From: Rhodoferax sp. TH121
Lineage (GTDB): Bacteria > Pseudomonadota > Gammaproteobacteria > Burkholderiales > Burkholderiaceae_C
Length of the DNA: 64,000 nt
Assembly: GCF_002251855.1 (NCBI RefSeq)
Contig: NZ_NOXW01000020.1
Location: forward strand, 62,001 to 126,000
Direction of reading: 5' to 3'
The first letter of the stretch is position 1. Every line of letters starts with the position of its first letter. The notes under the pieces were generated by a model. The model was not told where the DNA came from. It did not search any database and worked only from the letters and a program-made list of their open reading frames with translations. This document shows positions 29,945-37,123 of this stretch, piece by piece. A program made the position numbers and the translations under genes.

Positions 29945-29961
29945 GTGCTAAATGATGTGCA

Positions 29962-29977
29962 AGCATGATTTGTGCCT
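29962..29977 (-). promoter_or_regulatory. Sigma-54-like promoter of narK
   Basis: Minus strand reads AGGCACAAATCATGCT: GGCAC and TGC of the -24/-12 elements with GG and GC ten bases apart, first bases of each element changed. Predicted +1 near 29951. Confidence 0.55.
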
Positions 29978-29999
29978 GATTTGAGTGCGATGCGCGCAC

Positions 30000-30026
30000 A
30001 AAAAAAGGGCGCCCGGAGGGCGCCCT
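30000..30026 (-). terminator. Intrinsic terminator after nrtC
   Basis: RNA stem AGGGCGCCC / GGGCGCCCU (nine pairs, loop of three) followed by six U residues. Ends the nrtABC transcript 25 bases after the stop codon. Confidence 0.88.
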
Positions 30027-30050
30027 AGGTGGCACAGGTGCTGTGCCTGC

Positions 30051-30878
30051 TCAGGCTGCTTTTTCGACGTGGGCTTGGCGGGTGTACAAAAAGTCGATCA
30101 CCGCCTTGCGGTAGTGCAGGTACTGCGGGCTGTCGGCCAGGTCTACGCGAGATCTGGGACGCGGCAGATCCACGCTCAGCACTTCACCAATGGTGGCGGC
30201 CGGGCCGTTGGTCATCATGACGATCTTGTCGGACAGCAGCACGGCTTCGTCCACATCGTGCGTCACCATGACCACGGTGGCGTGAGTCTTGGCTACGATT
30301 TCCAGCAATTCATCCTGCAACTTGGCGCGCGTGAGCGCGTCCAGTGCGCCGAACGGCTCGTCCATCAACAGCACCTTGGGCTCCATGGCCAGTGCACGCG
30401 CAATACCCACGCGTTGCTTCATGCCGCCGCTGATCTCGCCAGGGCGCTTTTGCGCCGCGGCGGTCAGGCCAACCAGTGCCAGAGCGGCGTCGGTGCGAGC
30501 CTTGAGCTGCGCCTTGTTTTCACTAGGCGCGCCGGTGCTCTTGGAACCTGCACCAAACACGCGCTCTACGCCGAGGTAAATGTTCTCAAAGCAGGTGAGC
30601 CAGGGCAGCAGAGAATGGTTCTGGAACACCACAGCACGCTCGGGGCCGGGCCCTGCGATCTCGCGGCTGGCGCATATCAGTGAGCCTGCAGTGGGTGTGG
30701 TGAGGCCGGCAATCAGGTTCAGCAGCGTGGACTTGCCGCAGCCGCTGTGGCCGATGAGGGCCACAAACTCGCCTTTGGCCACGGTGAGGTTGATGTCGCG
30801 CAGCGCGGGGAACAGGCCCTTCTTGGTTTTGAAGGTTTGCTCGACGCCCTGGATTTCGATGTACTTCGTATTGCTCAT
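30051..30878 (-). CDS. nrtC: Nitrate ABC transporter ATP-binding protein
   Basis: 275 residues; ATPase of the nitrate importer. Walker A GHSGCGKSTLLN, Q-loop FQNHSLLPW, signature SGGMKQRVGIARAL, Walker B VLLMDEPFGALD, switch VMVTHDVDEAVLL: all intact. It is the short NrtD/NasD form, without the NrtA-like C-terminal domain found in cyanobacterial NrtC. The ATG overlaps the nrtB stop (ATGA). The start MSNTKYIEIQGVEQTFKTKK was chosen because the open frame upstream lies inside nrtB. Confidence 0.93.
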   Translation of the reverse strand: MSNTKYIEIQGVEQTFKTKKGLFPALRDINLTVAKGEFVALIGHSGCGKSTLLNLIAGLTTPTAGSLICASREIAGPGPERAVVFQNHSLLPWLTCFENIYLGVERVFGAGSKSTGAPSENKAQLKARTDAALALVGLTAAAQKRPGEISGGMKQRVGIARALAMEPKVLLMDEPFGALDALTRAKLQDELLEIVAKTHATVVMVTHDVDEAVLLSDKIVMMTNGPAATIGEVLSVDLPRPRSRVDLADSPQYLHYRKAVIDFLYTRQAHVEKAA

Positions 30879-31810
30879 GATTTGACTTCCTCGAAGGTAA
30901 ATGCGGTTGCCAATTTGATGAGGGCGTACTCCAGCAGCAAGCCCACGATGCCAATCACGAAGATCGCGATGATGATGTTTTTGACGTTGAGGTTGTTCCA
31001 CTCGTCCCACACCCAGAAGCCGATGCCCACGCCGCCAGTCAGCATCTCGGCTGCGACGATCACCAGCCAGGCGGTGCCAACGGCCAGGCGCACGCCGGTC
31101 AGCATGTAGGGCAGCACCGAAGGGAAGAGGATCTTGGTGACGATCTTCCACTCGGACAGGTTCAGCACACGCGCCACGTTCATGTAGTCTTGCGGCACGC
31201 GCTGCACGCCCACCGCGGTGTTGATCACCATGGGCCAGATGGAACAGATGAAGATGGTCCAAATGGCGGCGGGGTTGGCGCCCTTGAACACCAGCAGACC
31301 AATCGGCAGCCAGGCCAGGGGCGAGACGGGGCGCAGCAGGCTGATGAGCGGGTTGAACATGCGGCTCAAAAATTCAAAGCGGCCGATCATGAATCCCGCA
31401 GGAATGCCGACCGCTGCCGCCAGGCCAAAGCCCAGTGCGACACGCTCCAGCGAGAACAGAACGTTCCAGCCCACACCCTGGTCATTGGGGCCCTTCCGGT
31501 AGAACGGATCGCTGAACAACTCTACCGCCTGCTTCCAGGTTTCTAGCGGGCCGGGGATGCTGGCCGCTGTGCCCACACTTACCAGGGCCCAGATGCCTAC
31601 CAGCAGCGCCAAGCCCAGCAGCGGTGGCAACACCTGCAGCAGCAGGCCGCGCCAGTCGTAGCCAGGCTTGGCTTGTGTAGGCACGGTCGGTGCCGCAGTT
31701 TTGATGCTTTTTGGCATGCTAGCCCCGGTGGAACCTGCATTAGCAGCTTCTTTTTTGATAGCGGACTCCTCGGCTGCAGCAATGGGTGAATGAAATACAG
31801 CGCTGACCAT
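30875..31810 (-). CDS. nrtB: Nitrate ABC transporter permease
   Basis: 311 residues; inner-membrane permease with about six helices and the EAA-type loop (NVARVLNLSEWKIVTKILFP and following). A long N-terminal cytosolic tail of about 50 residues precedes the first helix (LLLQVLPPLLGLALLVGIWAL); its Ala/Lys/Ser-rich sequence from about residue 17 to 32 is encoded by a sense copy of the dispersed repeat (31715-31762). AAGGAA lies before the ATG at 31810. Between nrtA and nrtC. Confidence 0.93.
   Translation of the reverse strand: MVSAVFHSPIAAAEESAIKKEAANAGSTGASMPKSIKTAAPTVPTQAKPGYDWRGLLLQVLPPLLGLALLVGIWALVSVGTAASIPGPLETWKQAVELFSDPFYRKGPNDQGVGWNVLFSLERVALGFGLAAAVGIPAGFMIGRFEFLSRMFNPLISLLRPVSPLAWLPIGLLVFKGANPAAIWTIFICSIWPMVINTAVGVQRVPQDYMNVARVLNLSEWKIVTKILFPSVLPYMLTGVRLAVGTAWLVIVAAEMLTGGVGIGFWVWDEWNNLNVKNIIIAIFVIGIVGLLLEYALIKLATAFTFEEVKS
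31715..31762 (-). repeat. 48-base dispersed repeat, copy I (inside nrtB)
   Basis: Minus strand: head GCTATCAAAAAAGAAGC, TGCTAATGCA, ten variable bases, GGGCTAGCATG. Sense to nrtB, coding for part of the N-terminal tail, in a different frame from copy A in trmJ. Confidence 0.78.
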
Positions 31811-31844
31811 GGGTATTCCTTGAAAGTTGCAACGGGGGTGTTGG

Positions 31845-33089
31845 TTAAGCCTTGACCTTGAAGCTGTCGGCGTACTTCTTGGGATCCTTGCCATCCCAGA
31901 CCACACCGTCCATCAGCTTGCTGCTGCGCATGTCGCTCTTGGGCAGCGGTGTCTTGCTGGCGGTGGCGGCCTGCTTGTAGATGTCGATCTGGTTGATCTG
32001 CTTGGCAACAGCCAGGTAGTCCGGGTGGTCCTTGAGCAAGCCCCAGCGCTTGTGCTGGGTCAGGAACCACATGCCGTCGGACAGGTAGGGGAAGTTGACC
32101 GCGCCGTCGTTGTAGAACTTCATGTAGTTGGGGTCGTCCCAGGTCTTGCCCATGCCGTTTTGGTAGCGGCCCAGAATGCGCTGGTTGATCGCATCCACGC
32201 TGGTGTTGACATAGCTCTTGTCAGCAATGGTTTCGGCCATCTTGTTCTTGTTGGACAGGCCGGCGTCAATCCAGCGGCCTGCTTCCAAAATGGCCGCGGT
32301 CACGGCGCGTGCCGTGTTAGGGTATTTCTTGACGAAATCGCCCGTGGTTCCCAGCACTTTTTCGGGGTGGTCTTTCCAGATGTCCTGGGTGGTGGTGGCG
32401 GTCACGCCAATCCCGTCGATGATGGCGCGGTGGTTCCAGGGCTCGCCCACGCAGAAGCCATCCATATTGCCTACGCGCATATTGGCCACCATTTGGGGCG
32501 GTGGCACGGTGATGACCTTGGCGTCGCTCATAGGGTTGATGCCATGGGAGGCCAGCCAGTAGTACAGCCACATGGCGTGGGTGCCGGTGGGGAAGGTCTG
32601 GGCAAAGGTGTATTCGCGTTTCTCGGCGGCCATCAGCTTGGCCAGGCCCGCGCCGTCCACCGCGCCTTTGTCAGCCAGTTTCTTGGACAGGGTGATGGCC
32701 TGGCCGTTGTTATTGAGCGTGGCCAGCACGGCCATGTCTTTCTTGGGGCCGCCCACCCCCAGGTGCACGCCATACACCAGGCCGTACAGCACGTGGGCAA
32801 AGTCCAGCTCCCCGTTGACCAGCTTGTCGCGCACGCCGGCCCAGCTGGCTTCCTTGCTAGGGATGATGGTGACGCCGTACTTTTTGTCGATACCCAGTAC
32901 CGACGCCATGACCACGCTGGCGCAGTCGGTCAAGGGGATGAAACCGATTTTCACCTCGGTCTTTTCGGGAGCGTCGGAGCCTGCGGCATACACCGCAGCG
33001 CGCAGCGCGGGGTCGATGCCAATGGCGCCCACGGCGGCGGTTTGCAGCACAGCACGGCGGCTGAGTTTGGCTTTCAGAAGGTCAGTCAT
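31845..33089 (-). CDS. nrtA: Nitrate ABC transporter substrate-binding protein
   Basis: 414 residues of the NrtA/NasF family. The N-terminus MTDLLKAKLSRRAVLQTAAV carries a Tat-type signal (SRRAVLQ), so it is exported folded to the periplasm. Body motifs: VKIGFIPLTDCASVVMA, THAMWLYYWLASHG, NMDGFCVGEPWN and LSDGMWFLTQHKRWG. The start at 33089 has GGAG ten bases upstream; the open frame beyond it reads through the attenuator and is not real. First gene of nrtABC. Confidence 0.95.
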   Translation of the reverse strand: MTDLLKAKLSRRAVLQTAAVGAIGIDPALRAAVYAAGSDAPEKTEVKIGFIPLTDCASVVMASVLGIDKKYGVTIIPSKEASWAGVRDKLVNGELDFAHVLYGLVYGVHLGVGGPKKDMAVLATLNNNGQAITLSKKLADKGAVDGAGLAKLMAAEKREYTFAQTFPTGTHAMWLYYWLASHGINPMSDAKVITVPPPQMVANMRVGNMDGFCVGEPWNHRAIIDGIGVTATTTQDIWKDHPEKVLGTTGDFVKKYPNTARAVTAAILEAGRWIDAGLSNKNKMAETIADKSYVNTSVDAINQRILGRYQNGMGKTWDDPNYMKFYNDGAVNFPYLSDGMWFLTQHKRWGLLKDHPDYLAVAKQINQIDIYKQAATASKTPLPKSDMRSSKLMDGVVWDGKDPKKYADSFKVKA

Positions 33090-33126
33090 ACGCAAGCTCC
33101 AAAAGTAACAACACAAAACGAACAAC

Positions 33127-33188
33127 AAAAAAGGCGTCCGCACTGGGTTCGCTGCGCGTTGCGCAAGTGAACCCGTGGGGACGCCTTT
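33127..33188 (-). terminator. Intrinsic terminator (attenuator) in the nrtA leader
   Basis: RNA stem AAAGGCGUCC (33179-33188) with GGACGCCUUU (33130-33139), enclosing inner pairs CACGGGUUC/GAACCCAGUG and UUGCGC/GCGCAG-like, followed by UUUUUUG. It lies about 40 bases before the nrtA ATG and after the sigma-54 promoter, so it should stop transcription unless overridden, exactly the arrangement of nas-type antitermination leaders. Confidence 0.85.
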
Positions 33189-33200
33189 GTCCTGTTGCAT

Positions 33201-33250
33201 GGAGCCCCGCCCTCCGTTAGGCAGGGTCCAGTGCATGACCGTTGCCGGTC
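33201..33250 (-). promoter_or_regulatory. Twin hairpins in the nrtA leader, one with an ANTAR-type loop
   Basis: Hairpin 1 (33237-33250): GACC, loop GGCAAC, GGUC, which does not follow the A1/G4 rule although its stem equals that of narK hairpin 1. Hairpin 2 (33201-33229): GGACCCUGCCU, loop AACGGA, GGGCGGGGCUCC with one bulged C and some G-U pairs; its loop does follow the rule. They start a few bases after the predicted +1 and precede the terminator. Confidence 0.65.
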
Positions 33251-33263
33251 TCGCAGGGACTAA

Positions 33264-33279
33264 TGCAATGTCTGTGCCA
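33264..33279 (-). promoter_or_regulatory. Sigma-54 promoter of nrtA
   Basis: Minus strand reads TGGCACAGACATTGCA, a full match to TGGCAC-N5-TTGCA. Predicted start near 33253, leader of about 164 bases. Confidence 0.83.
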
Positions 33280-33299
33280 GCTTCTTATGGCCGTGCAAT

Positions 33300-33347
33300 G
33301 CTATGAATAGAGGAGCTGTTCACGCAGTAAATACGGGCCTTGGAGGC
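33300..33347 (+). repeat. 48-base dispersed repeat, copy J (upstream of nrtA)
   Basis: Head GCTATGAATAGAGGAGC, TGTTCACGCA, ten variable bases, GCCTTGGAGGC. More diverged than most copies. It lies between the sigma-54 promoter and the NtrC-like dyad and so spaces them. Confidence 0.65.
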
Positions 33348-33373
33348 TTGTTTCATCTGAAAATGCGCATGCC

Positions 33374-33388
33374 GCACTGATTTTGTGC
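33374..33388. promoter_or_regulatory. NtrC-like operator of nrtA
   Basis: GCAC-TGATTTT-GTGC, the GCAC-N7-GTGC core, with an extra half-site GCACC nearby. Centred about 128 bases upstream of the predicted nrtA start, a usual enhancer distance for sigma-54 promoters. Confidence 0.55.
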
Positions 33389-33473
33389 GCTGCACCAAAG
33401 TAGGCGGCGGCCTTGTGCTCGGTCGCCTATGCCCTGGTTTTGGGACTGAGTGGGCGGGTGGCGTCCGGCTGAA

Positions 33474-33923
33474 TTAGCCGCGGTGCTCGCTGCGGCGGTC
33501 TGCGCGGCCGCGCTGCACCAGAATGTGGACCAACAAAGCCGCGGCAGCGGAGCTGGCAAGCACGGGCGAAGCCATGACAAGCTGGGCCAGTCCGTCCAGC
33601 ACATGCAGGCTGACCTGCTGCGCATAGTGTGTGAGTGCGATCACATCCTGAGGGGCCACGTTTTTCACGTCCTCGGGCAGCACCTGCACATCAGGCCAGT
33701 CATCGCGAAACCGGATTTTGGCGAAGATTCCGTCAGCCACCGCCACCAGGGACAACACCCCCAGCGGCTTCATCAGGTGCAAGACCAGCTTGCTGCGCAC
33801 CGTGAGCGGCGCGGTTTCGTAGATTGTCCCCACCAGTTGCGACACCATGCGCTCCTGCTCGGCGGCGGGGGCTGCGTCGTAGACCTCGGGGGCCAGTGGT
33901 TCCATGGGCGTTTCGTGTGACAT
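33474..33923 (-). CDS. Hypothetical protein between nasT and nrtA
   Basis: 149 residues, no family recognised. The N-terminal 30 residues are acidic and Pro-rich; then amphipathic helices (IYETAPLTVRSKLVLHLMKPLG) and a hydrophobic C-terminal stretch (SPVLASSAAAALLVHILVQRG) that could lie in or on the membrane, ending in a basic tail. It is between nasT (66 bases upstream) and the nrtA control region, on the same strand, which hints at a link with nitrate uptake. Confidence 0.7.
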   Translation of the reverse strand: MSHETPMEPLAPEVYDAAPAAEQERMVSQLVGTIYETAPLTVRSKLVLHLMKPLGVLSLVAVADGIFAKIRFRDDWPDVQVLPEDVKNVAPQDVIALTHYAQQVSLHVLDGLAQLVMASPVLASSAAAALLVHILVQRGRADRRSEHRG

Positions 33924-33989
33924 GGGGGCCAGCTTAGCCCCATACGGTCCGCAGAATGTGAACGGGAGGTAAGTGTTTGTGAACGGGTT

Positions 33990-34637
33990 TCAAGACAGCA
34001 AGTCGGCCACGTCCAGCATGCGCTGGGCTACCTCCACCATCTTGAGGTTTTTGTCCATGGCGGTTTTGCGCAGTTTGGCGTAGGCCGCTTCTTCGCTGAG
34101 CTGCTGGCGTTGCATCAGCAGCGCCTTGGCGCGGTCGATGACCTTGCGGTCTTGCAGCGCGGCGGACAGCTCATGAAGCTCGGTGCGCGTGGCATCCAGC
34201 TCTTTGCGCAGGGCCTGTTCGTGCTGGAAGCGGGCCAGTGCCACGTCGAGAATCGGGCGGATACGCTCCGTTTGCAGTCCCGCCACGATATAGGCGGACA
34301 CCCCGGCGGCCACTGCGGCACGCGCATTGCCCGTGTCGTTGTCGTTGGTGAACATGACAATCGGGCGGCGTTCATCGCGCGTGGCCATCACCACGTGCTC
34401 CAGCGCATCGCGCGCGTCGCTCTCGGCGTCCACGATGATCATGTCGGGCTGCAGCTGCGCCAAGCGCTCGGTCAGGTACACATCGGCCGGCAGCGAGGCG
34501 ACCAGATTAAAGCCGTTTTCCAGCAGACCAATGCGCAGGCTGCGCGAGCGTTCCGCCTGGTGCAAGGCGTGGGTGTCCTGCGGGTCATCGACCTGCAGGT
34601 CAGAGTTGATCACGACGATGCGTAGCGGCTCGGTCAT
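33990..34637 (-). CDS. nasT: ANTAR response regulator NasT
   Basis: 215 residues: receiver-like domain ([19 protein letters not shown] with Asp at the phosphoacceptor place, [12 protein letters not shown]) and C-terminal ANTAR RNA-binding domain ([37 protein letters not shown]). NasT lets RNA polymerase read through leader terminators of nitrate genes and is normally restrained by the nitrate sensor NasS. No nasS-like gene without a signal sequence is seen next to it; NrtA has a Tat signal and so is not an obvious substitute. Upstream of nrtA on the same strand. Confidence 0.93.
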   Translation of the reverse strand: MTEPLRIVVINSDLQVDDPQDTHALHQAERSRSLRIGLLENGFNLVASLPADVYLTERLAQLQPDMIIVDAESDARDALEHVVMATRDERRPIVMFTNDNDTGNARAAVAAGVSAYIVAGLQTERIRPILDVALARFQHEQALRKELDATRTELHELSAALQDRKVIDRAKALLMQRQQLSEEAAYAKLRKTAMDKNLKMVEVAQRMLDVADLLS

Positions 34638-34680
34638 ACGCCTCTCGTGGCAAGCAAAAGTCGCGCCATATCCCGGTATT

Positions 34681-35448
34681 TCACAGGCATCCGTCTGCAG
34701 CCCTGTGCCAGTAGTGGTACGACCAGGCCGTCACAAAACCTGCACGCCGGTACAGGGCCAGGGCCGTGGTGTTGTCGGCCTCCACCTGCAAAAACGTTTC
34801 CGTCAGCCCGCGTCGCAGCGCCTCGTGGGCCAGGCAGGCCATCAGTTGCCGGGCCAGGCCCTGGCCGCGGGCCCGCACCACGGTGCGCAGCCCGTGCAGG
34901 CTGGCCCAGCCTTGGCTATAGACCGCTGTGCCGGCGCACAGGGGCTGGCCCTGCTGCACCACGCTGCCATAGACGCTGTGGTGACCGCGGCTCAGTGCCT
35001 GTACACGCTGCTGGCCATCCACGGGGTCAAAGCCTGCTGCGGTGTACACGGCCGCCCATTGCGCGGTGGGTGTTGCGGACCACGTGGCTGTGGCTGGGTC
35101 TGCCAGGGCCGCGACGGCCGCGGTGGCTGCCACTTGAACCAGCGTCGCTTGGGTGGGCGCAAAGCCCAGTTTGCGCAGTTCGGCCTGCACATTTTCCAGG
35201 CCTGCTACATCCGCCAGGCGAAACACGGGTGGCAGGCCACGCTGTGCATAACGCGCACAGATGCCGGGCAGGGTGGCTGTGTCCAGGCTGTGGTGGCGCA
35301 GCGGTGCCGCACTCTTGGCGCGCCCAATGGTGGAGCCGTCAAACGACAGCAGCCAGCCGTCCATCGTCTCGTGGGCGGGTGGGGCCACCGCGTCGCGGGT
35401 CGATTGTTCCAGCCGGGCAATGGCGTCGTCGGTCAAAGGCAGGTGCAT
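34681..35448 (-). CDS. GNAT family N-acetyltransferase
   Basis: 255 residues. The C-terminal third holds the acetyl-CoA loop ([23 protein letters not shown]-x-x-G-x-G/A pattern) followed by [16 protein letters not shown], typical of GNAT enzymes. The N-terminal 120 residues look like a diverged second GNAT-like half ([38 protein letters not shown]). Substrate unknown. The ATG at 35448 is the first before MHLPLTDD; divergent from tsaD with 65 bases between. It precedes nasT on the same strand by 43 bases but is unlikely to belong to the nitrate set. Confidence 0.87.
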   Translation of the reverse strand: MHLPLTDDAIARLEQSTRDAVAPPAHETMDGWLLSFDGSTIGRAKSAAPLRHHSLDTATLPGICARYAQRGLPPVFRLADVAGLENVQAELRKLGFAPTQATLVQVAATAAVAALADPATATWSATPTAQWAAVYTAAGFDPVDGQQRVQALSRGHHSVYGSVVQQGQPLCAGTAVYSQGWASLHGLRTVVRARGQGLARQLMACLAHEALRRGLTETFLQVEADNTTALALYRRAGFVTAWSYHYWHRAADGCL

Positions 35449-35513
35449 GCGGGCATTGTGCCGGGGCCTCGGGGGGCCATCCTCTAAACTCGGTGGCTCA
35501 AAAGGAAACAAGC

Positions 35514-36569
35514 ATGCTGGTGTTGGGAATCGAGTCCTCGTGTGACGAAACAGGCGTGGCGATGGTGCAGTCGCAGGGCAGCGCCGTGCCCACGCTGCTG
35601 GCCCATGCGCTGCACAGCCAGATCGAGATGCACCAGGCCTACGGCGGCGTGGTGCCCGAGTTGGCCAGCCGCGACCACATTCGCCGCGTGTTGCCGTTGA
35701 CCCAGCAAGTGCTGGCAGACAGCGGCCGCAGCCTGCAGAACGTGGATGTGGTGGCCTATACGCGCGGCCCCGGTCTGGCGGGCGCGCTGCTGGTGGGCGC
35801 CGGTGTGGCCTGCGCGCTGGGTGCGGCGTTGGACAAGCCGGTGCTGGGCGTGCACCACCTCGAAGGCCATTTGCTTTCCCCATTTCTGAGCGCAGATCCC
35901 CCGGAGTTTCCCTTTGTCGCGTTGCTGGTGTCCGGTGGCCACACGCAGCTGATGCGCGTGGACGGCGTGGGCCGCTACGAACTGCTGGGTGAAACGATTG
36001 ACGATGCGGCGGGCGAGGCCTTTGACAAATCCGCCAAGCTCATGGGCCTGGCCTATCCGGGCGGGCCGCTGCTGTCCAAGCTGGCGGAGGAGGGCGACGC
36101 CAAGGCCTACGCGCTGCCGCGTCCGCTGCTGCACAGCGGCAACCTGGACTTTTCATTCGCCGGCCTGAAGACCGCCGTGCTGGTGCAAAGTCAGCGCATG
36201 GTGACGGCCGGTGGCGTGGCCACGTTTGACGCCTTGCCGCGTCAGCAGCAGGCCGATTTGGCGGCGTCTACGCAAGCGGCGATTGTGGAGGTGCTGCTGA
36301 AGAAGTCGGTGGCGGCGATCAAGCAAACCGGCCTGAAGCGCCTGGTGGTGGCGGGCGGTGTGGGGGCCAACCGCAAGCTGCGTGAGCTGCTCAACGCCGA
36401 GTGCGCCAAGCGCGGTGTGCGTGTGCACTACCCCGAGCTGCACCTGTGCACCGATAACGGCGCCATGATTGCCATGGCGGCGGCCATGCGGCTGCAAAGC
36501 GGCTTGCAACAGGCCAGCAAGACCTACGCCTTCGACGTCAAGCCGCGCTGGCCTCTGCATTCACTATAA
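35514..36569 (+). CDS. tsaD: tRNA N6-adenosine threonylcarbamoyltransferase
   Basis: 351 residues; joins TsaB and TsaE to make t6A at position 37 of ANN-decoding tRNAs. ASKHA-fold motifs: [16 protein letters not shown], the metal-binding [40 protein letters not shown] and [16 protein letters not shown] lies before the ATG at 35514. The stop is followed within six bases by a dispersed repeat copy, so the 3' end of the mRNA would contain it. Confidence 0.96.
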   Translation: MLVLGIESSCDETGVAMVQSQGSAVPTLLAHALHSQIEMHQAYGGVVPELASRDHIRRVLPLTQQVLADSGRSLQNVDVVAYTRGPGLAGALLVGAGVACALGAALDKPVLGVHHLEGHLLSPFLSADPPEFPFVALLVSGGHTQLMRVDGVGRYELLGETIDDAAGEAFDKSAKLMGLAYPGGPLLSKLAEEGDAKAYALPRPLLHSGNLDFSFAGLKTAVLVQSQRMVTAGGVATFDALPRQQQADLAASTQAAIVEVLLKKSVAAIKQTGLKRLVVAGGVGANRKLRELLNAECAKRGVRVHYPELHLCTDNGAMIAMAAAMRLQSGLQQASKTYAFDVKPRWPLHSL

Positions 36570-36574
36570 AAACT

Positions 36575-36622
36575 GCCTCTAGCCCTCGTAGATTGTGCGC
36601 CAGCAGCTATGGAAAGCATAGC
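36575..36622 (-). repeat. 48-base dispersed repeat, copy E (between tsaD and hsp20)
   Basis: Minus strand: head GCTATGCTTTCCATAGC with six-base dyad GCTATG/CATAGC, TGCTGGCGCA, ten variable bases, GGGCTAGAGGC. It fills nearly the whole 70-base gap between the convergent genes tsaD and hsp20. Confidence 0.87.
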
Positions 36623-36639
36623 GTGCCAGTGCCGTCAAT

Positions 36640-37029
36640 TTACTGAATGGTCAGTTCCGTGGCGGTGTCCACGGGTACCTTTTTCACCAGCTTCAGGGTC
36701 AGCACGCCGTTTTCCAGTTTGGCTTCGCTCTGGGCGCTGTCCACGTCCTGGGGCAGCTCGTAGGCGGCGCGGTAGCGGCGCGGTGCATCTTCCTTGCTCT
36801 GGATGCGGACGACCGCACCATCAATGGAAATGCTGAGCTGTTCTTTGGCAATGCCGGGCATGTCCAGGGTCAGGGTGAAGCTGGTCTCGTCCTGAGTGAA
36901 GGCGCTACCGTTTTGGCGTGCTGAGAAGAGGGCGTCTTGCAAGAAACGGTCGACTGAGCGCCCTGTGGGTGCGTACACCGAACGGCGCACAGAAGGCTGG
37001 AACACGGAAGGTGCAGAGGCAAAAAACAT
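36640..37029 (-). CDS. Small heat shock protein, Hsp20/alpha-crystallin family
   Basis: 129 residues; ATP-independent chaperone that holds unfolding proteins. The alpha-crystallin domain spans about residues 40-125 (FTLTLDMPGIAKEQLSISID, RYRAAYELPQDVD, AKLENGVLTLKLVKK). The GVLTL motif is present. The N-terminal region is Ser/Arg-rich, short for the family, and the C-terminus has TELTIQ in place of a clear I-x-I/V anchor. Convergent with tsaD. Confidence 0.9.
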   Translation of the reverse strand: MFFASAPSVFQPSVRRSVYAPTGRSVDRFLQDALFSARQNGSAFTQDETSFTLTLDMPGIAKEQLSISIDGAVVRIQSKEDAPRRYRAAYELPQDVDSAQSEAKLENGVLTLKLVKKVPVDTATELTIQ

Positions 37030-37123
37030 GGTGTGGACTCCTAGTACACTGCGCGGCTCTCACCGTGAGCGCCGCATGTTCCCAAGCTGTGCGCTTTCCC
37101 TCACATTTCAAGAGAAATTCCCC

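Larger units (their letters stand above)
33090..33473. promoter_or_regulatory. nrtA control region (384 bases without a gene)
   Basis: From the gene outwards it holds: nrtA Shine-Dalgarno, a T-run and the attenuator stem, two hairpins, sigma-54 promoter, one dispersed repeat, and an NtrC-like dyad. Each is listed separately. No coding sequence is supported here. Confidence 0.8.

Noticed and set aside
33090..33236. Upstream extension of the nrtA reading frame
   Set aside because: It would translate the attenuator and hairpins; the Tat signal beginning at 33089 with GGAG upstream is the proper start.
33237..33250. Treating nrtA hairpin 1 as a standard ANTAR hairpin
   Set aside because: Its loop GGCAAC has G at 1 and A at 4; shifted pairings that give an A1/G4 loop have mismatches next to the loop.
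36896..37123. Extension of the binding-protein frame into hsp20
   Set aside because: The signal peptide starts at 37124 and the extension overlaps the divergent hsp20 gene.
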